DNA of 64,000 nt from Mangrovibacterium diazotrophicum (GTDB taxonomy: Bacteria > Bacteroidota > Bacteroidia > Bacteroidales > Prolixibacteraceae): contig NZ_RAPN01000001.1 in NCBI RefSeq assembly GCF_003610535.1, positions 2,095,320 to 2,159,319 of the forward strand. Reading direction: 5' to 3'. The position numbers were made by a program, and so were the translations under genes. The notes under the pieces are model-generated. The model was not told where the DNA came from, ran no database searches, and was given only the letters and a program-made list of their open reading frames with translations. Numbering within the stretch: position 1 is the first letter of the stretch; each line of letters starts with the position of its first letter. Shown here piece after piece: positions 15,667 to 24,303 of the stretch.

Positions 15667-16764
15667 TCATGGATTCAAATAGACCGTCTTCCCGGTTTTT
15701 GCAGACTCGCGCGCTGCATCCAGAATTTCAACGACCTGAACATTATTCTTCAGGCTGTACAAGCCAAATTCTTCCGGCTTTATTTTCCCGTGAATGACGT
15801 CGGCGAAATAGGCAAACGGATCTTCAGAAACAGCCACATCTTCGGATGTCACGGTCACTTCTTCTGCCTTTTTCATGCCTTGGGTTCGAATGTTCATCTC
15901 GTAGTTATCGCTTGTTTTAATGTAGCCGCTGACACCGTAAATTTCCATGTCTTTCCGGTTGAAGGGCCAGTTCCACGATGCCTGAATAATGCACTGCGAT
16001 TCGGGATACGAAACAATAATCGTTGCCTCGTCATCCACCTTCGGATACACCTCCGGTTTAAACTGCCGCGTGACTGCTGTAACTGAAACCGGTTTTTCGC
16101 CCTTTGTCAGGGCTGTCATGATATTTGCCCCGTAGCAACCAAAATCGACCAGCGCACCGCCACCATTCAACACAGGGTCGGTCAGCCAACTCAGGAAAAT
16201 AGAGTCACAGCCAATCTCCGCCGGCCCCTGGTGCCCATCATGAATAACGACCTTTCGCATCAGACCGGTGACTTCTCCCTCACGAACTAACTCGATCGAT
16301 TTGGCCGTGGTTGGATACCAGGATGTTTCGTAATCCGTTAATAAATGAATCTTGTACTTTTCGGCCAGTTCCTCCATGCGTGTGGCGTGTTCCATGCTCA
16401 CAGCCAGCGGCTTTTCAACCATCACGTCGATACCGCGGGGAGCACAAGCCTCCACAACTGCCAGGTGATCGTATACCGAGCCAAAAGCAACTACAGCGTC
16501 GGGCTTGGTTTCATCCAGCATTTTCCCCAAATCGGCATAAATTAAGTCTGTGGAAACTTTAAAATGATTGGCCAGATTGACGGCTAACTCCTGGTTGGGG
16601 TCACAAATTCCGACCAATTCAAAGTCTCCCTTGTCCGGTCTTCCGAGTATGAACGAAATGTGACCGTGCGTCATTCCGGCAACAGCCAGTTTGATCGGCT
16701 TTTGTGCACTCAATCCTTCGGAAAACAGCAGCGCAAAAACGATCAGTAGATATTTAATTTTCAT
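15667..16764 (-). CDS. Gfo/Idh/MocA-family oxidoreductase with signal peptide
   Basis: The protein has 365 residues. A hydrophobic leader (1-20, ending GLSAQ) precedes a Rossmann domain (LAVAGMTHGH) and the EKP motif (VEKPLAV, near 115) typical of the family. These proteins oxidise sugars or cyclitols with NAD(P), or use bound NAD to hydrolyse glycosides by redox elimination (GH109-type). A signal peptide suggests a periplasmic site, where a tightly bound cofactor and a glycosidase-like mechanism would make more sense than free NAD turnover. It shares a transcript with the downstream GH43. Confidence 0.82.
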   Translation of the reverse strand: MKIKYLLIVFALLFSEGLSAQKPIKLAVAGMTHGHISFILGRPDKGDFELVGICDPNQELAVNLANHFKVSTDLIYADLGKMLDETKPDAVVAFGSVYDHLAVVEACAPRGIDVMVEKPLAVSMEHATRMEELAEKYKIHLLTDYETSWYPTTAKSIELVREGEVTGLMRKVVIHDGHQGPAEIGCDSIFLSWLTDPVLNGGGALVDFGCYGANIMTALTKGEKPVSVTAVTRQFKPEVYPKVDDEATIIVSYPESQCIIQASWNWPFNRKDMEIYGVSGYIKTSDNYEMNIRTQGMKKAEEVTVTSEDVAVSEDPFAYFADVIHGKIKPEEFGLYSLKNNVQVVEILDAARESAKTGKTVYLNP

Positions 16765-16798
16765 GTGATCGGTACTGGGTTATTTGGCAACAAATGAT

Positions 16799-16846
16799 AA
16801 AAAAAACAGTCTGGCAGCTGAGACTTTACCTCAAATTGCCAGACTG
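16799..16846 (-). terminator. Terminator after the first GH92 gene
   Basis: CAGTCTGGCA and TGCCAGACTG (10 bp) flank an inner TGAG/CTCA pairing. On the minus strand an eight-base T-run follows the stem. It separates GH92 from the Gfo/Idh-GH43 unit. Confidence 0.85.
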
Positions 16847-16855
16847 CTTGTATTC

Positions 16856-19141
16856 TTATTGTTTTTCTTTCGAGAACGAATAAGGGAAGTCTTCGTCTTT
16901 CGTCCCTCGTTCCTTGTTCGGTTCGTCTCCCATTTCATAGGAGATCTTCGCTCCCTTCATCAGGTCTTCGTATTTCAGGAAGTTCTTGTCGTAAGTCTTT
17001 CCATTCATTTGCATCGACTCCACATAGCGGTTTTTGCTGCTGTTATCCGGTGCATCGATTTCTACGGTTTTACCATTTTCGAGCGTTACCGTGATCTTCT
17101 TGAAGAGCGGTGCTCCGAGCACATACTCGTCAACAGCAGGCGTTACCGGGTAGAAACCCATGGCCGAGAACACATACCAGGCCGATGTTTGCCCGTTATC
17201 CTCGTCTCCGCAATAACCGTCAGATTGAGGTGTGTACAAACGATCCATCACTTCGCGTACCCAATACTGGGTTTTCCAAGGCTGGCCGGCATAATTGTAC
17301 AGGTAAATCATATGCTGAATGGGCTGGTTACCGTGTGCATAGTTGCCCATATTCATGATCTGCATCTCACGGATTTCGTGGATCACCTGACCATAGTATG
17401 AATCGTCGAAAATTGGCGGAACCACAAAGACTGAATCCAACATGCTGGTAAACTCTTTCTTGCCTCCCATCAGGTCAATCAGTCCCTGCACGTCGTGGAA
17501 AACCGACCAGGTGTAATGCCAGCTATTTCCTTCTGTAAAGGCATCACCCCATTTAAACGGGCTGAATGGCGACTGGAAGGTACCGTCTTCGTTTTTACCA
17601 CGCATCAGTTTCGACTCCGGATCGAACACATTCTTATAGTTCATGGCACGCTTAGCAAAGATGGCAATTTCCTTTTTCGGTTTTCCCAACTCTTTACCCA
17701 GCTCGTAAATACAGTAATCAGCAAAAGCATATTCCAGCGTGCGGGCTACGTTCTCGTTGATGCCTACATTGTAAGGCACATAACCCAGCTTATTGTAATA
17801 ATCGTAACCGTAACGGCCAACTGAATGTACAGGCCCCTCGTGAGTCGTATTTTTCACCACGGCATCCCATAATGCATCAATATCATAACCGCGCAGGCCT
17901 TTCAAGTAAGCGTCGGCGACAATCGTTGCCGAGTTCGAGCCGATCATACAATCGCGGTGGCCCGGGCTAGCCCATTCCGGCAAGAAACCACTTTCCTTGT
18001 AGGCATTTGCCAATCCCTCCTGAATTTTCTCGTTCAACGATGGGTACATCAGGTTGAAGAAGGGGAATACAGCTCGGAAGGTATCCCAAAAACCATTGTC
18101 GGTAAACATGTAGCCCGGCAGAACTTCGCCGTTATAAGGGCTGTAATGAACGACTTTACCATCAGCATCAAACTCGTAAAACTTACGCGGAAAAAGCATC
18201 ACACGATAAAGACACGAGTAAAAAGTTTTCATTTGGTCATCTGTTCCACCGGAAACTGCAATACGGGATAATTCCTTATTCCAAATGTCAGCACCTTTTG
18301 CTTTCACCTGGTCAAACGAGTCATCACCCAATTCTTTCAGGTTCAATTCAGCTTGTTCGTAGCTAATAAACGACGAAGCCACACGAGCACAAACCTGCTC
18401 ACCTTTTTTCGTTTTAAATTGAAGTGCGGCACCAACATGATTGTCTTTCAATTCGCTCACACCTTCAATAATCTTGTCGGTGCTCCAAACATCACTTTCA
18501 GTGAAAGGTTTGTCGAAGACAATCACAAAATAGTTTTTGAAGTTATCGGGTACACCGCCGCTGTTTCGGGTGGTATAACCGATGATTTTTTGCTCTTCAG
18601 GGATGATTTTCACATACGATCCACGGTCGAAAGCATCAACAATCACCCGTGATTCATCTGTTTCGGGAAAAGTGAAACGGAACATCGCAGCCCGTTCGGT
18701 TGGTGTAATTTCCGTCACCACATCATAGTCCGCCAGATACACTTTGTAGTAATTTGGCTTCGCAATCTCCGCTTTGTGCGAAAACCAACTGGCGCGTTCC
18801 TCGCCTTTAATTTTCAGTTCGCCGGTCATTGGGAACAGCGAGAACTGGCCGTAATCGTTGATCCACGGGCTGGGCTGATGGGTTTGTTTGAATCCCTGGA
18901 TTTTATCAGCATCGTAGCCGTAAACCCAACCATCTCCCATGTTGCCGGTTTGAGGGGTCCAAAAGTTCATACCCCACGGCAAGGCAATTGCCGGGTAAGT
19001 GTTTCCATTCGAAAGCTTGAATTCCGAATCCGTTCCCATCAAAATATTCACATAATCGAGGGGAGTAGTATCCTCCGCACGCGCGGTGTGTCCGCACACA
19101 GCGAGAATTACAAGCATAAACATTGATAACTTTCTGATCAT
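16856..19141 (-). CDS. GH92 alpha-mannosidase, predicted alpha-1,2-specific
   Basis: The protein has 761 residues with a Sec signal peptide (1-22). The N-terminal sandwich opens with the family stretch VNILMGTDSEFKLSNGNTYP, and the catalytic helical domain holds EGNSWHYTW (E537), GDEDNGQTSAWYVFSAMG and AHGNQP. GH92 enzymes are calcium-dependent exo-alpha-mannosidases. E537 matches the catalytic acid of the Bacteroides enzyme BT3990 (Glu533); 51 residues later come H588-E589, equal in spacing to the His584/Glu585 pair linked there to alpha-1,2 specificity. I therefore predict an alpha-1,2-mannosidase of the periplasm. It forms its own transcript, ended by the terminator at 16799. Confidence 0.9.
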   Translation of the reverse strand: MIRKLSMFMLVILAVCGHTARAEDTTPLDYVNILMGTDSEFKLSNGNTYPAIALPWGMNFWTPQTGNMGDGWVYGYDADKIQGFKQTHQPSPWINDYGQFSLFPMTGELKIKGEERASWFSHKAEIAKPNYYKVYLADYDVVTEITPTERAAMFRFTFPETDESRVIVDAFDRGSYVKIIPEEQKIIGYTTRNSGGVPDNFKNYFVIVFDKPFTESDVWSTDKIIEGVSELKDNHVGAALQFKTKKGEQVCARVASSFISYEQAELNLKELGDDSFDQVKAKGADIWNKELSRIAVSGGTDDQMKTFYSCLYRVMLFPRKFYEFDADGKVVHYSPYNGEVLPGYMFTDNGFWDTFRAVFPFFNLMYPSLNEKIQEGLANAYKESGFLPEWASPGHRDCMIGSNSATIVADAYLKGLRGYDIDALWDAVVKNTTHEGPVHSVGRYGYDYYNKLGYVPYNVGINENVARTLEYAFADYCIYELGKELGKPKKEIAIFAKRAMNYKNVFDPESKLMRGKNEDGTFQSPFSPFKWGDAFTEGNSWHYTWSVFHDVQGLIDLMGGKKEFTSMLDSVFVVPPIFDDSYYGQVIHEIREMQIMNMGNYAHGNQPIQHMIYLYNYAGQPWKTQYWVREVMDRLYTPQSDGYCGDEDNGQTSAWYVFSAMGFYPVTPAVDEYVLGAPLFKKITVTLENGKTVEIDAPDNSSKNRYVESMQMNGKTYDKNFLKYEDLMKGAKISYEMGDEPNKERGTKDEDFPYSFSKEKQ

Positions 19142-19375
19142 AGCTAATAGCGTTTTATAAATAATTGATTTAGGTTAAAAAGACGTTGCCGAAGTTCAGG
19201 TGTCCGATACTCGTTCAGGCAGAATACAATAATAGCACAATTCGAGTAATTTATAAAGCACAAATTGTCATTTACTGAGATTCATACCATCATCTACTAC
19301 CACTTAATTCAACCTCCTTTTATTTCGTCAACTATTACTGTTTAAAATCATTTTATGTACTAAAAAATAAGTGCT
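19142..19375. other. Intergenic region between GH125 and GH92, with candidate shared motif
   Basis: 234 bp without a gene. CTACTACCA at 19294-19302 lies 153 bp before the GH92 start and recurs at 23146-23154 before the other GH92. No consensus -7 box was seen. Confidence 0.4.
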
Positions 19376-20809
19376 TTAGCCGAGCAGGTCGACTTTTCCT
19401 TCGTTAACCAGTTTCAGAATCAGTTCGCCAAACAGGGTATTGGCCCAGGCAAACCAGCTTCGCGAGAAATTGGTCGGATCGTCTTTATGGAACGTCTCGT
19501 GCATAAAACCGGTGTCAGCGTCCGTATCTCGTAGTGTTTTCACACACCAGGCAATTTCAGCATCATCGTCGCTGGTCATTGCCCGCATGATGATGCTCAT
19601 CGGCCAAACCATATCGTAGCCCACATGCGGGCCACCGATGCCTTCTGCAGCCTTCCCTTTAAAGAAGTAAGGATTGTCTTCACTCCACACCAGCTTCCGT
19701 GTATTTTTGTAAATCGAGTCATTTTCCTCAACGCATCCCAGGTAGGGCAATGCCAGCAAACTCGGCACATTGGCATCGTCCATAAACGTATGGTTGCCAA
19801 AACCGTCCACTTCAAAAGCATACACTTTGCCGTACTTCGGGTGTTTCACAATCGCATATTTCCGAATGGCGGCCTCAACCTCGTCAGCCAAAGTCAAACA
19901 ACCAGCGGCAAAGCTCGAGTCGCCGGTAACTTTGTTGCTGATTTCTGCCAATTGCCGTAACGAGGTTACTGCAAACAAGTTCGATGGAATCAGGAATCCG
20001 TAAGTTACTGCATCGTCCGACGGACGAAATGAAGAATTGATTAAACCGACCGGTTTCAATGGACGACCGTAGCCATGGTTGGAAAGCGTATCGAGCTGAC
20101 GGGTTGTTTCGCGCTCAAACTTGTAAGGTCCCAAACCGCTTTTCCGCTGCTGCACTTTAAAGGTATCAACAATGCTCGCAGCCGCTTTTTGCCAATCGGC
20201 ATCAAAAACCGTATCGTCGCCCGTCGTTTTCCAGTAATGGTAGGCCAAGCGAACGGTGTAGCAAAGCGAGTCGATTTCCCACTTGCGCTCGTGCAAACCT
20301 TGTTTCATATCAGTTTGGTCGCTCATCCATTCTACCTTTTCTTCTTTTGTTTTATTGAAGGCATTCGCATAAGGATCGAGCAAAACGCACTGTGTTTGCC
20401 TGTAAATAACTCCAGCCAGCAGTTTTTTCAATTCCGCATCTTTGTTTGCCAATGGCAGGTAGGGCCAAACCTGGGCCGACGAGTCACGCAGCCACATAGC
20501 GTGAATATCGCCGGTAATCACAAATGTATCGGGCTTGCCGTTCAGCATTCCAAACTCGACCGTGGTATCAAGGGTATTCGGGAAACAGTTCTCGAACATC
20601 CAGGCCAGCTTCGGATCCTTCAGTTTTGCTTTGGTGGCTGTAATCGCATCTTCTACAGCCTTCGAACTAAAATTTCGTTTCGCGAGCGGTGGCCGGTTCG
20701 AAACATAGTCAGTTTTCGACGTTGTTCCCCAAACGCTCCCGGTTCCGGCAATCGCCAGCCCAGCAACAGTTAATCCGCTGGCTTTCAAAAAATTTCTTCT
20801 ACTTGTCAT
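19376..20809 (-). CDS. GH125 exo-alpha-1,6-mannosidase
   Basis: The protein has 477 residues. Its start (SRRNFLKASGLTVAGLAIAG) is a Tat-type leader with twin arginines at 4-5. The remainder matches the GH125 (alpha/alpha)6 barrel, with motifs GDIHAMWLRDSSAQVWPYL and DQTDMKQGLHERKWEIDSLCY, and GIGGPHVGYDMVWPMSIIMRAMTS near the end. GH125 enzymes are metal-independent inverting exo-alpha-1,6-mannosidases and act after GH92 enzymes have removed side branches. The start overlaps the upstream GH92 gene by 11 nt, so the two are coupled and probably made in fixed ratio. Confidence 0.92.
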   Translation of the reverse strand: MTSRRNFLKASGLTVAGLAIAGTGSVWGTTSKTDYVSNRPPLAKRNFSSKAVEDAITATKAKLKDPKLAWMFENCFPNTLDTTVEFGMLNGKPDTFVITGDIHAMWLRDSSAQVWPYLPLANKDAELKKLLAGVIYRQTQCVLLDPYANAFNKTKEEKVEWMSDQTDMKQGLHERKWEIDSLCYTVRLAYHYWKTTGDDTVFDADWQKAAASIVDTFKVQQRKSGLGPYKFERETTRQLDTLSNHGYGRPLKPVGLINSSFRPSDDAVTYGFLIPSNLFAVTSLRQLAEISNKVTGDSSFAAGCLTLADEVEAAIRKYAIVKHPKYGKVYAFEVDGFGNHTFMDDANVPSLLALPYLGCVEENDSIYKNTRKLVWSEDNPYFFKGKAAEGIGGPHVGYDMVWPMSIIMRAMTSDDDAEIAWCVKTLRDTDADTGFMHETFHKDDPTNFSRSWFAWANTLFGELILKLVNEGKVDLLG

Positions 20810-22994
20810 TTGTCAATATTTTCTGGTTTGAATGGTCTGTTTTGTTGACTGAAATTTTCAGTGTCCCTCCTTTTTTCAACTCATTGTAGGAGATAAAATA
20901 GCCTTTGATTTCTTTGTCATCATAAGTAATTCGACTGATTTTTAGCCCAGTTCCTTCTTTCGCAATAGTACACACGTTTTCGCCCAAGGTCAGTTCTGTT
21001 TTGTCAAACAAGGGAACCGCAACCAGGTAATCCGGATCAGCCGGGGAATACGAGTAAATTCCTATTGCTGAGAGAACATACCACGACGACATTTCGCCGG
21101 CATCGTCCATGCCGCACAAAGCCAGACCGTGTTCACCCATGCCGTAAAAATGGCTCATGATGCTATCGAGTATGGCCTGCGATTTTTCCTGTTTATCGAC
21201 GAAATAATACAGAAACGGGAAACTGTGGTCGGGTTGATTGCCGTGGCAATATTGCCCGATGAACGACGACACATTTCGTGCGATGTAATTGTCATTCCAG
21301 GGAATTGAGAACAGCGAATCGAGCTTGTTCTCAAAGGCGGCTTTGCTCGAGTACAAAGCAATCAAACCGGGCGTGTCGTGCGGTGCAAAAAACGACGACT
21401 GCCAGGCATTAGCCTCGCGGTACATATACTCGTAGTAAGGATATTGCGGGTTGAAGTTAGACACAAAATCGCCGTTTTCGAGCTTTCCGCGCATCAGCCC
21501 GGTCGAAGGGTCGAACATGTTTTTATAGTTTGAAGTGCACTTCATCAGCATCCGATAATTGACAGTATCTCCCAATTCTTTGGCCAGCAAAGCCACCGCG
21601 TAATCGTCGTAAGCGTACTCCAAGGTTTTGGTCACCCCTGCTTTCGCTTTTGTTTCCACATGCGGCTTTTCAACCTTGGGGGTAGAAATGTATCCCTTCT
21701 CCATGTATTCGGTAATGTAAGGTCGTGTTCCGCCTTCGACCGTAGCGTTTCGGAGCAGCAGATTATAAGCGCTTTTCACATCGTAACCGCGTAATCCACG
21801 CAAGTACGATCCAGCAATAAACGCTGCCGCATGGTCGCCGTGGAAGAAAGTGGGCATAAAACCGCTTTTCTCGCCGCGATCAATCATCGACTGAATCACG
21901 TCATTCGTCACATCAGGCTCCAACATACTCAGCAAAACCAACTTATTGCGATAAGTGTCCCAAATTGACGGGAGTGTATAATAACGGAAATCTTTTTTAA
22001 CAACCTCGTGGTTTTCATCGGTAAACTCGCCGTTGACATCACTGCGTAACGCAGGCCACAGGAACGAGCGGTACAAACTCGAATAGAACAGCATCTTCTC
22101 TCGCTCCGTTCCGCCGGTTACCCGAACTTTCGAAAGCAACTGCTCCCAGGTTTCCGACGCTGCTTGCCGCACTTCGTCAAAGCTTTTCCCCGCAAGTTCG
22201 GCATCCAGGTTCATTTTTGCATTTTCGGAACTTACAAACGATAAGCCGATTTTCAGTTCCAGCGGCTCATCCGAGTCTTCGAACGAAACAACAGAAATCT
22301 CCTTTTCTCCTTCTTTCAGCGTTTCGATAGTTGTAATCGCCAGGTTCGTTTCGGCATAAAAACACACCTTATCACCCGTTTGTTGAAAGCCTTTGAAAGC
22401 ATTCGTGCCGGCTTGTTCCAACTGCCAATCACGAATATGTTCGTTCGAACGGGCTAGGTTCAAAACCAGTTTCTTCGCCCCTCCTTTCGCATAGGTGTAT
22501 TTGTGGTAACCACAATGCGTAGTTGAAGTCAATTCTGCATTCACCTGGTAGCGTTTGAGGAAAACCCGGTAGTACCCGGGATGCGCCTCTTCGTTATCGT
22601 GACTAAAACCCGACCCAAAATTCGTAGCCGTAAAATCGCCGGTAACCGGGAGAATAGGTATGTGACACAGATTCCAGTGCCCTTTATTGGTATGGGTGAA
22701 CGCGTAAATGACGGTATCCTCGTACTCGTAACCGGCACCGCTTCCGAACTCCGTAATCGGGCTCAACTGCACCATAGCATTCGGTAGGGCTGCTCCGGGA
22801 TAGGTCAGTCCTGCCCAGACGCGCCAATCTCGAGGCGGCTTATAGCCAACATCCACACTATCCGCTAAAGGGGCAGTCCCTAAGAACGGGTTCACACAAT
22901 CCGTTAATTGTTTGGGTGATTTCGTGCAACTAATAAAAATTAGCAGCGACAAAACCACTCCAATTCTGAAATTTATTGTTTTTGTTCTTCTCAT
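20799..22994 (-). CDS. GH92 alpha-mannosidase, lipoprotein, predicted not alpha-1,2-specific
   Basis: The protein has 731 residues from the ATG at 22994; a longer frame starts at a GTG at 23024. The leader ends in a lipobox (LIFISC), so the protein is a lipoprotein. GH92 motifs are present: NPFLGT, REANAWQSSFFAPHD, CHGNQPDHS and DDAGEMSSWYVLSAIGIY. The catalytic acid is the Glu of EANAWQ. At the distance where the other GH92 has the His-Glu pair, this one has Phe-Ile (SFIGQY), so it probably cleaves another linkage, such as alpha-1,3. It is followed by GH125 with an 11-nt overlap. The two GH92 enzymes look complementary rather than redundant. Confidence 0.9.
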   Translation of the reverse strand: MRRTKTINFRIGVVLSLLIFISCTKSPKQLTDCVNPFLGTAPLADSVDVGYKPPRDWRVWAGLTYPGAALPNAMVQLSPITEFGSGAGYEYEDTVIYAFTHTNKGHWNLCHIPILPVTGDFTATNFGSGFSHDNEEAHPGYYRVFLKRYQVNAELTSTTHCGYHKYTYAKGGAKKLVLNLARSNEHIRDWQLEQAGTNAFKGFQQTGDKVCFYAETNLAITTIETLKEGEKEISVVSFEDSDEPLELKIGLSFVSSENAKMNLDAELAGKSFDEVRQAASETWEQLLSKVRVTGGTEREKMLFYSSLYRSFLWPALRSDVNGEFTDENHEVVKKDFRYYTLPSIWDTYRNKLVLLSMLEPDVTNDVIQSMIDRGEKSGFMPTFFHGDHAAAFIAGSYLRGLRGYDVKSAYNLLLRNATVEGGTRPYITEYMEKGYISTPKVEKPHVETKAKAGVTKTLEYAYDDYAVALLAKELGDTVNYRMLMKCTSNYKNMFDPSTGLMRGKLENGDFVSNFNPQYPYYEYMYREANAWQSSFFAPHDTPGLIALYSSKAAFENKLDSLFSIPWNDNYIARNVSSFIGQYCHGNQPDHSFPFLYYFVDKQEKSQAILDSIMSHFYGMGEHGLALCGMDDAGEMSSWYVLSAIGIYSYSPADPDYLVAVPLFDKTELTLGENVCTIAKEGTGLKISRITYDDKEIKGYFISYNELKKGGTLKISVNKTDHSNQKILTNDK

Positions 22995-23202
22995 TGATTC
23001 TGGTATTAAAAAAGAAAAGAGCACGTCACGAAGCCATACTCTTTCCCTTAATATTGATCAGCTTGAGATTTCGAATCCAAAATAGAAACCCTTACCGTTA
23101 AGAGTGAACCTCACTTGATCAGTATTGCGAACTACTACACTTAAACTACTACCAGTAATACCTGCAAAGGGCATGAATTACTCACGCCCTCGCGGAAAAA
23201 TA

Positions 23203-24285
23203 TCAATTGCCTTCGCTTTCTTCAAGCACAACTTCTCCAGAGGGTCGGGAAATTTGCTTTCCGGCTGGAATGGCGATACCAAAATTTGGGGTTCCATCGG
23301 CTTTCCAACTAAAGGGTTGCATCCGCACATCGCGTTCCCAACCGGGCGTTGTACTTTTTTTCGAGTGATAGACAATCCAGTCTTCTGTCCCATCAGGAGA
23401 TTTTACGAAAGAACAGTGTCCTACTCCGTAAACCAAATCGTTTCCTTCGAATACGGGTCCTTGCTTTTTCCAGTTTGACGGATCCAATAAGTTTCCATCG
23501 GGATTGATCAGTTGTAACATCCCCTGGCGGTATTCAACCAACCACGATTCGCGGCAGGAATAGACGATAAAGACTTGGCCTTTGTGAATCAAAGCCTCCG
23601 GACCTTCGTTCAGATTGAGAGGCCCGCCAGTTTCCCAGCTTTCTTCCGGCGACGAAAGTAAAACCCGGGTCCCTTTCAATGTCCATGGATTTTCCATCTC
23701 CTGGATGAACAGATGTTGCGGTGTTGCATCGGTGTCCATCTGCTCTTTCCAGCCCGACCAAACAGCATACAGCTTACTGTTATGCTCAAATACCGTCATA
23801 TCAATTGCCCAAACATTGCTGGCCGGATCATCCGGATTATCGCCCGTATAAAGCATCCCCATGTCTTCGTAATTACTGAACGGATCATCGGTTTGGGAGC
23901 GCAACACGCCGGTACGCTGGTGAATGAACGGAGGGCCCGAAACACCAGCCGCATAATACACATACCAATGTCCATCAACGAAATGAACTTCAGGCGCCCA
24001 AACACAATTGCGATTCCAACCGCTTGAAGGAGCCGTCCAAATGGCTTTCTTTTCACCTAATTTCGTCATGTATTTTGAACGCGAAAGAACGATGCTGTTA
24101 TTTTGCGAGTAACAGTAAATGTATTCGTCGCCTTGCTTCACCATCCAGGGATCGGCTCCGTCCCAAACGGGATTGATAAAAGTGGTTTTCACCTGGCTTT
24201 CCGGTTCGCCTGCTTCAGCAGACTCGCTGCTGCAAGCGAACGACAAACCAACTAATAGCGCGACTGTTCCGAGGTATTTTTTCAT
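23203..24285 (-). CDS. GH43-family enzyme, lipoprotein
   Basis: The protein has 360 residues. The leader carries a lipobox ending at C18 (LSFAC). GH43 propeller residues: base D45 in WDGADPW, modulator Asp in WAIDMTVF, acid Glu in NEGPEALIH. It ends without an extra domain. Arabinofuranosidase or related exo-activity is likely. It starts 18 bp after the GH127 stop, so the two are co-transcribed and may act on the same arabinose-containing side chains. A 208-bp gap follows before the next GH92 gene. Confidence 0.86.
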   Translation of the reverse strand: MKKYLGTVALLVGLSFACSSESAEAGEPESQVKTTFINPVWDGADPWMVKQGDEYIYCYSQNNSIVLSRSKYMTKLGEKKAIWTAPSSGWNRNCVWAPEVHFVDGHWYVYYAAGVSGPPFIHQRTGVLRSQTDDPFSNYEDMGMLYTGDNPDDPASNVWAIDMTVFEHNSKLYAVWSGWKEQMDTDATPQHLFIQEMENPWTLKGTRVLLSSPEESWETGGPLNLNEGPEALIHKGQVFIVYSCRESWLVEYRQGMLQLINPDGNLLDPSNWKKQGPVFEGNDLVYGVGHCSFVKSPDGTEDWIVYHSKKSTTPGWERDVRMQPFSWKADGTPNFGIAIPAGKQISRPSGEVVLEESEGN

Positions 24286-24303
24286 TTTATGCTGTTTTTA
24301 AGT

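Noticed and set aside
16856-22994. GNQP in both GH92 proteins as a lost catalytic acid (Glu to Gln), hinting at mannose-phosphate cleavage
   Set aside because: The residue spacing shows the catalytic Glu is in the EGNSW/EANAW motif, which is intact in both; GNQP is a different site.
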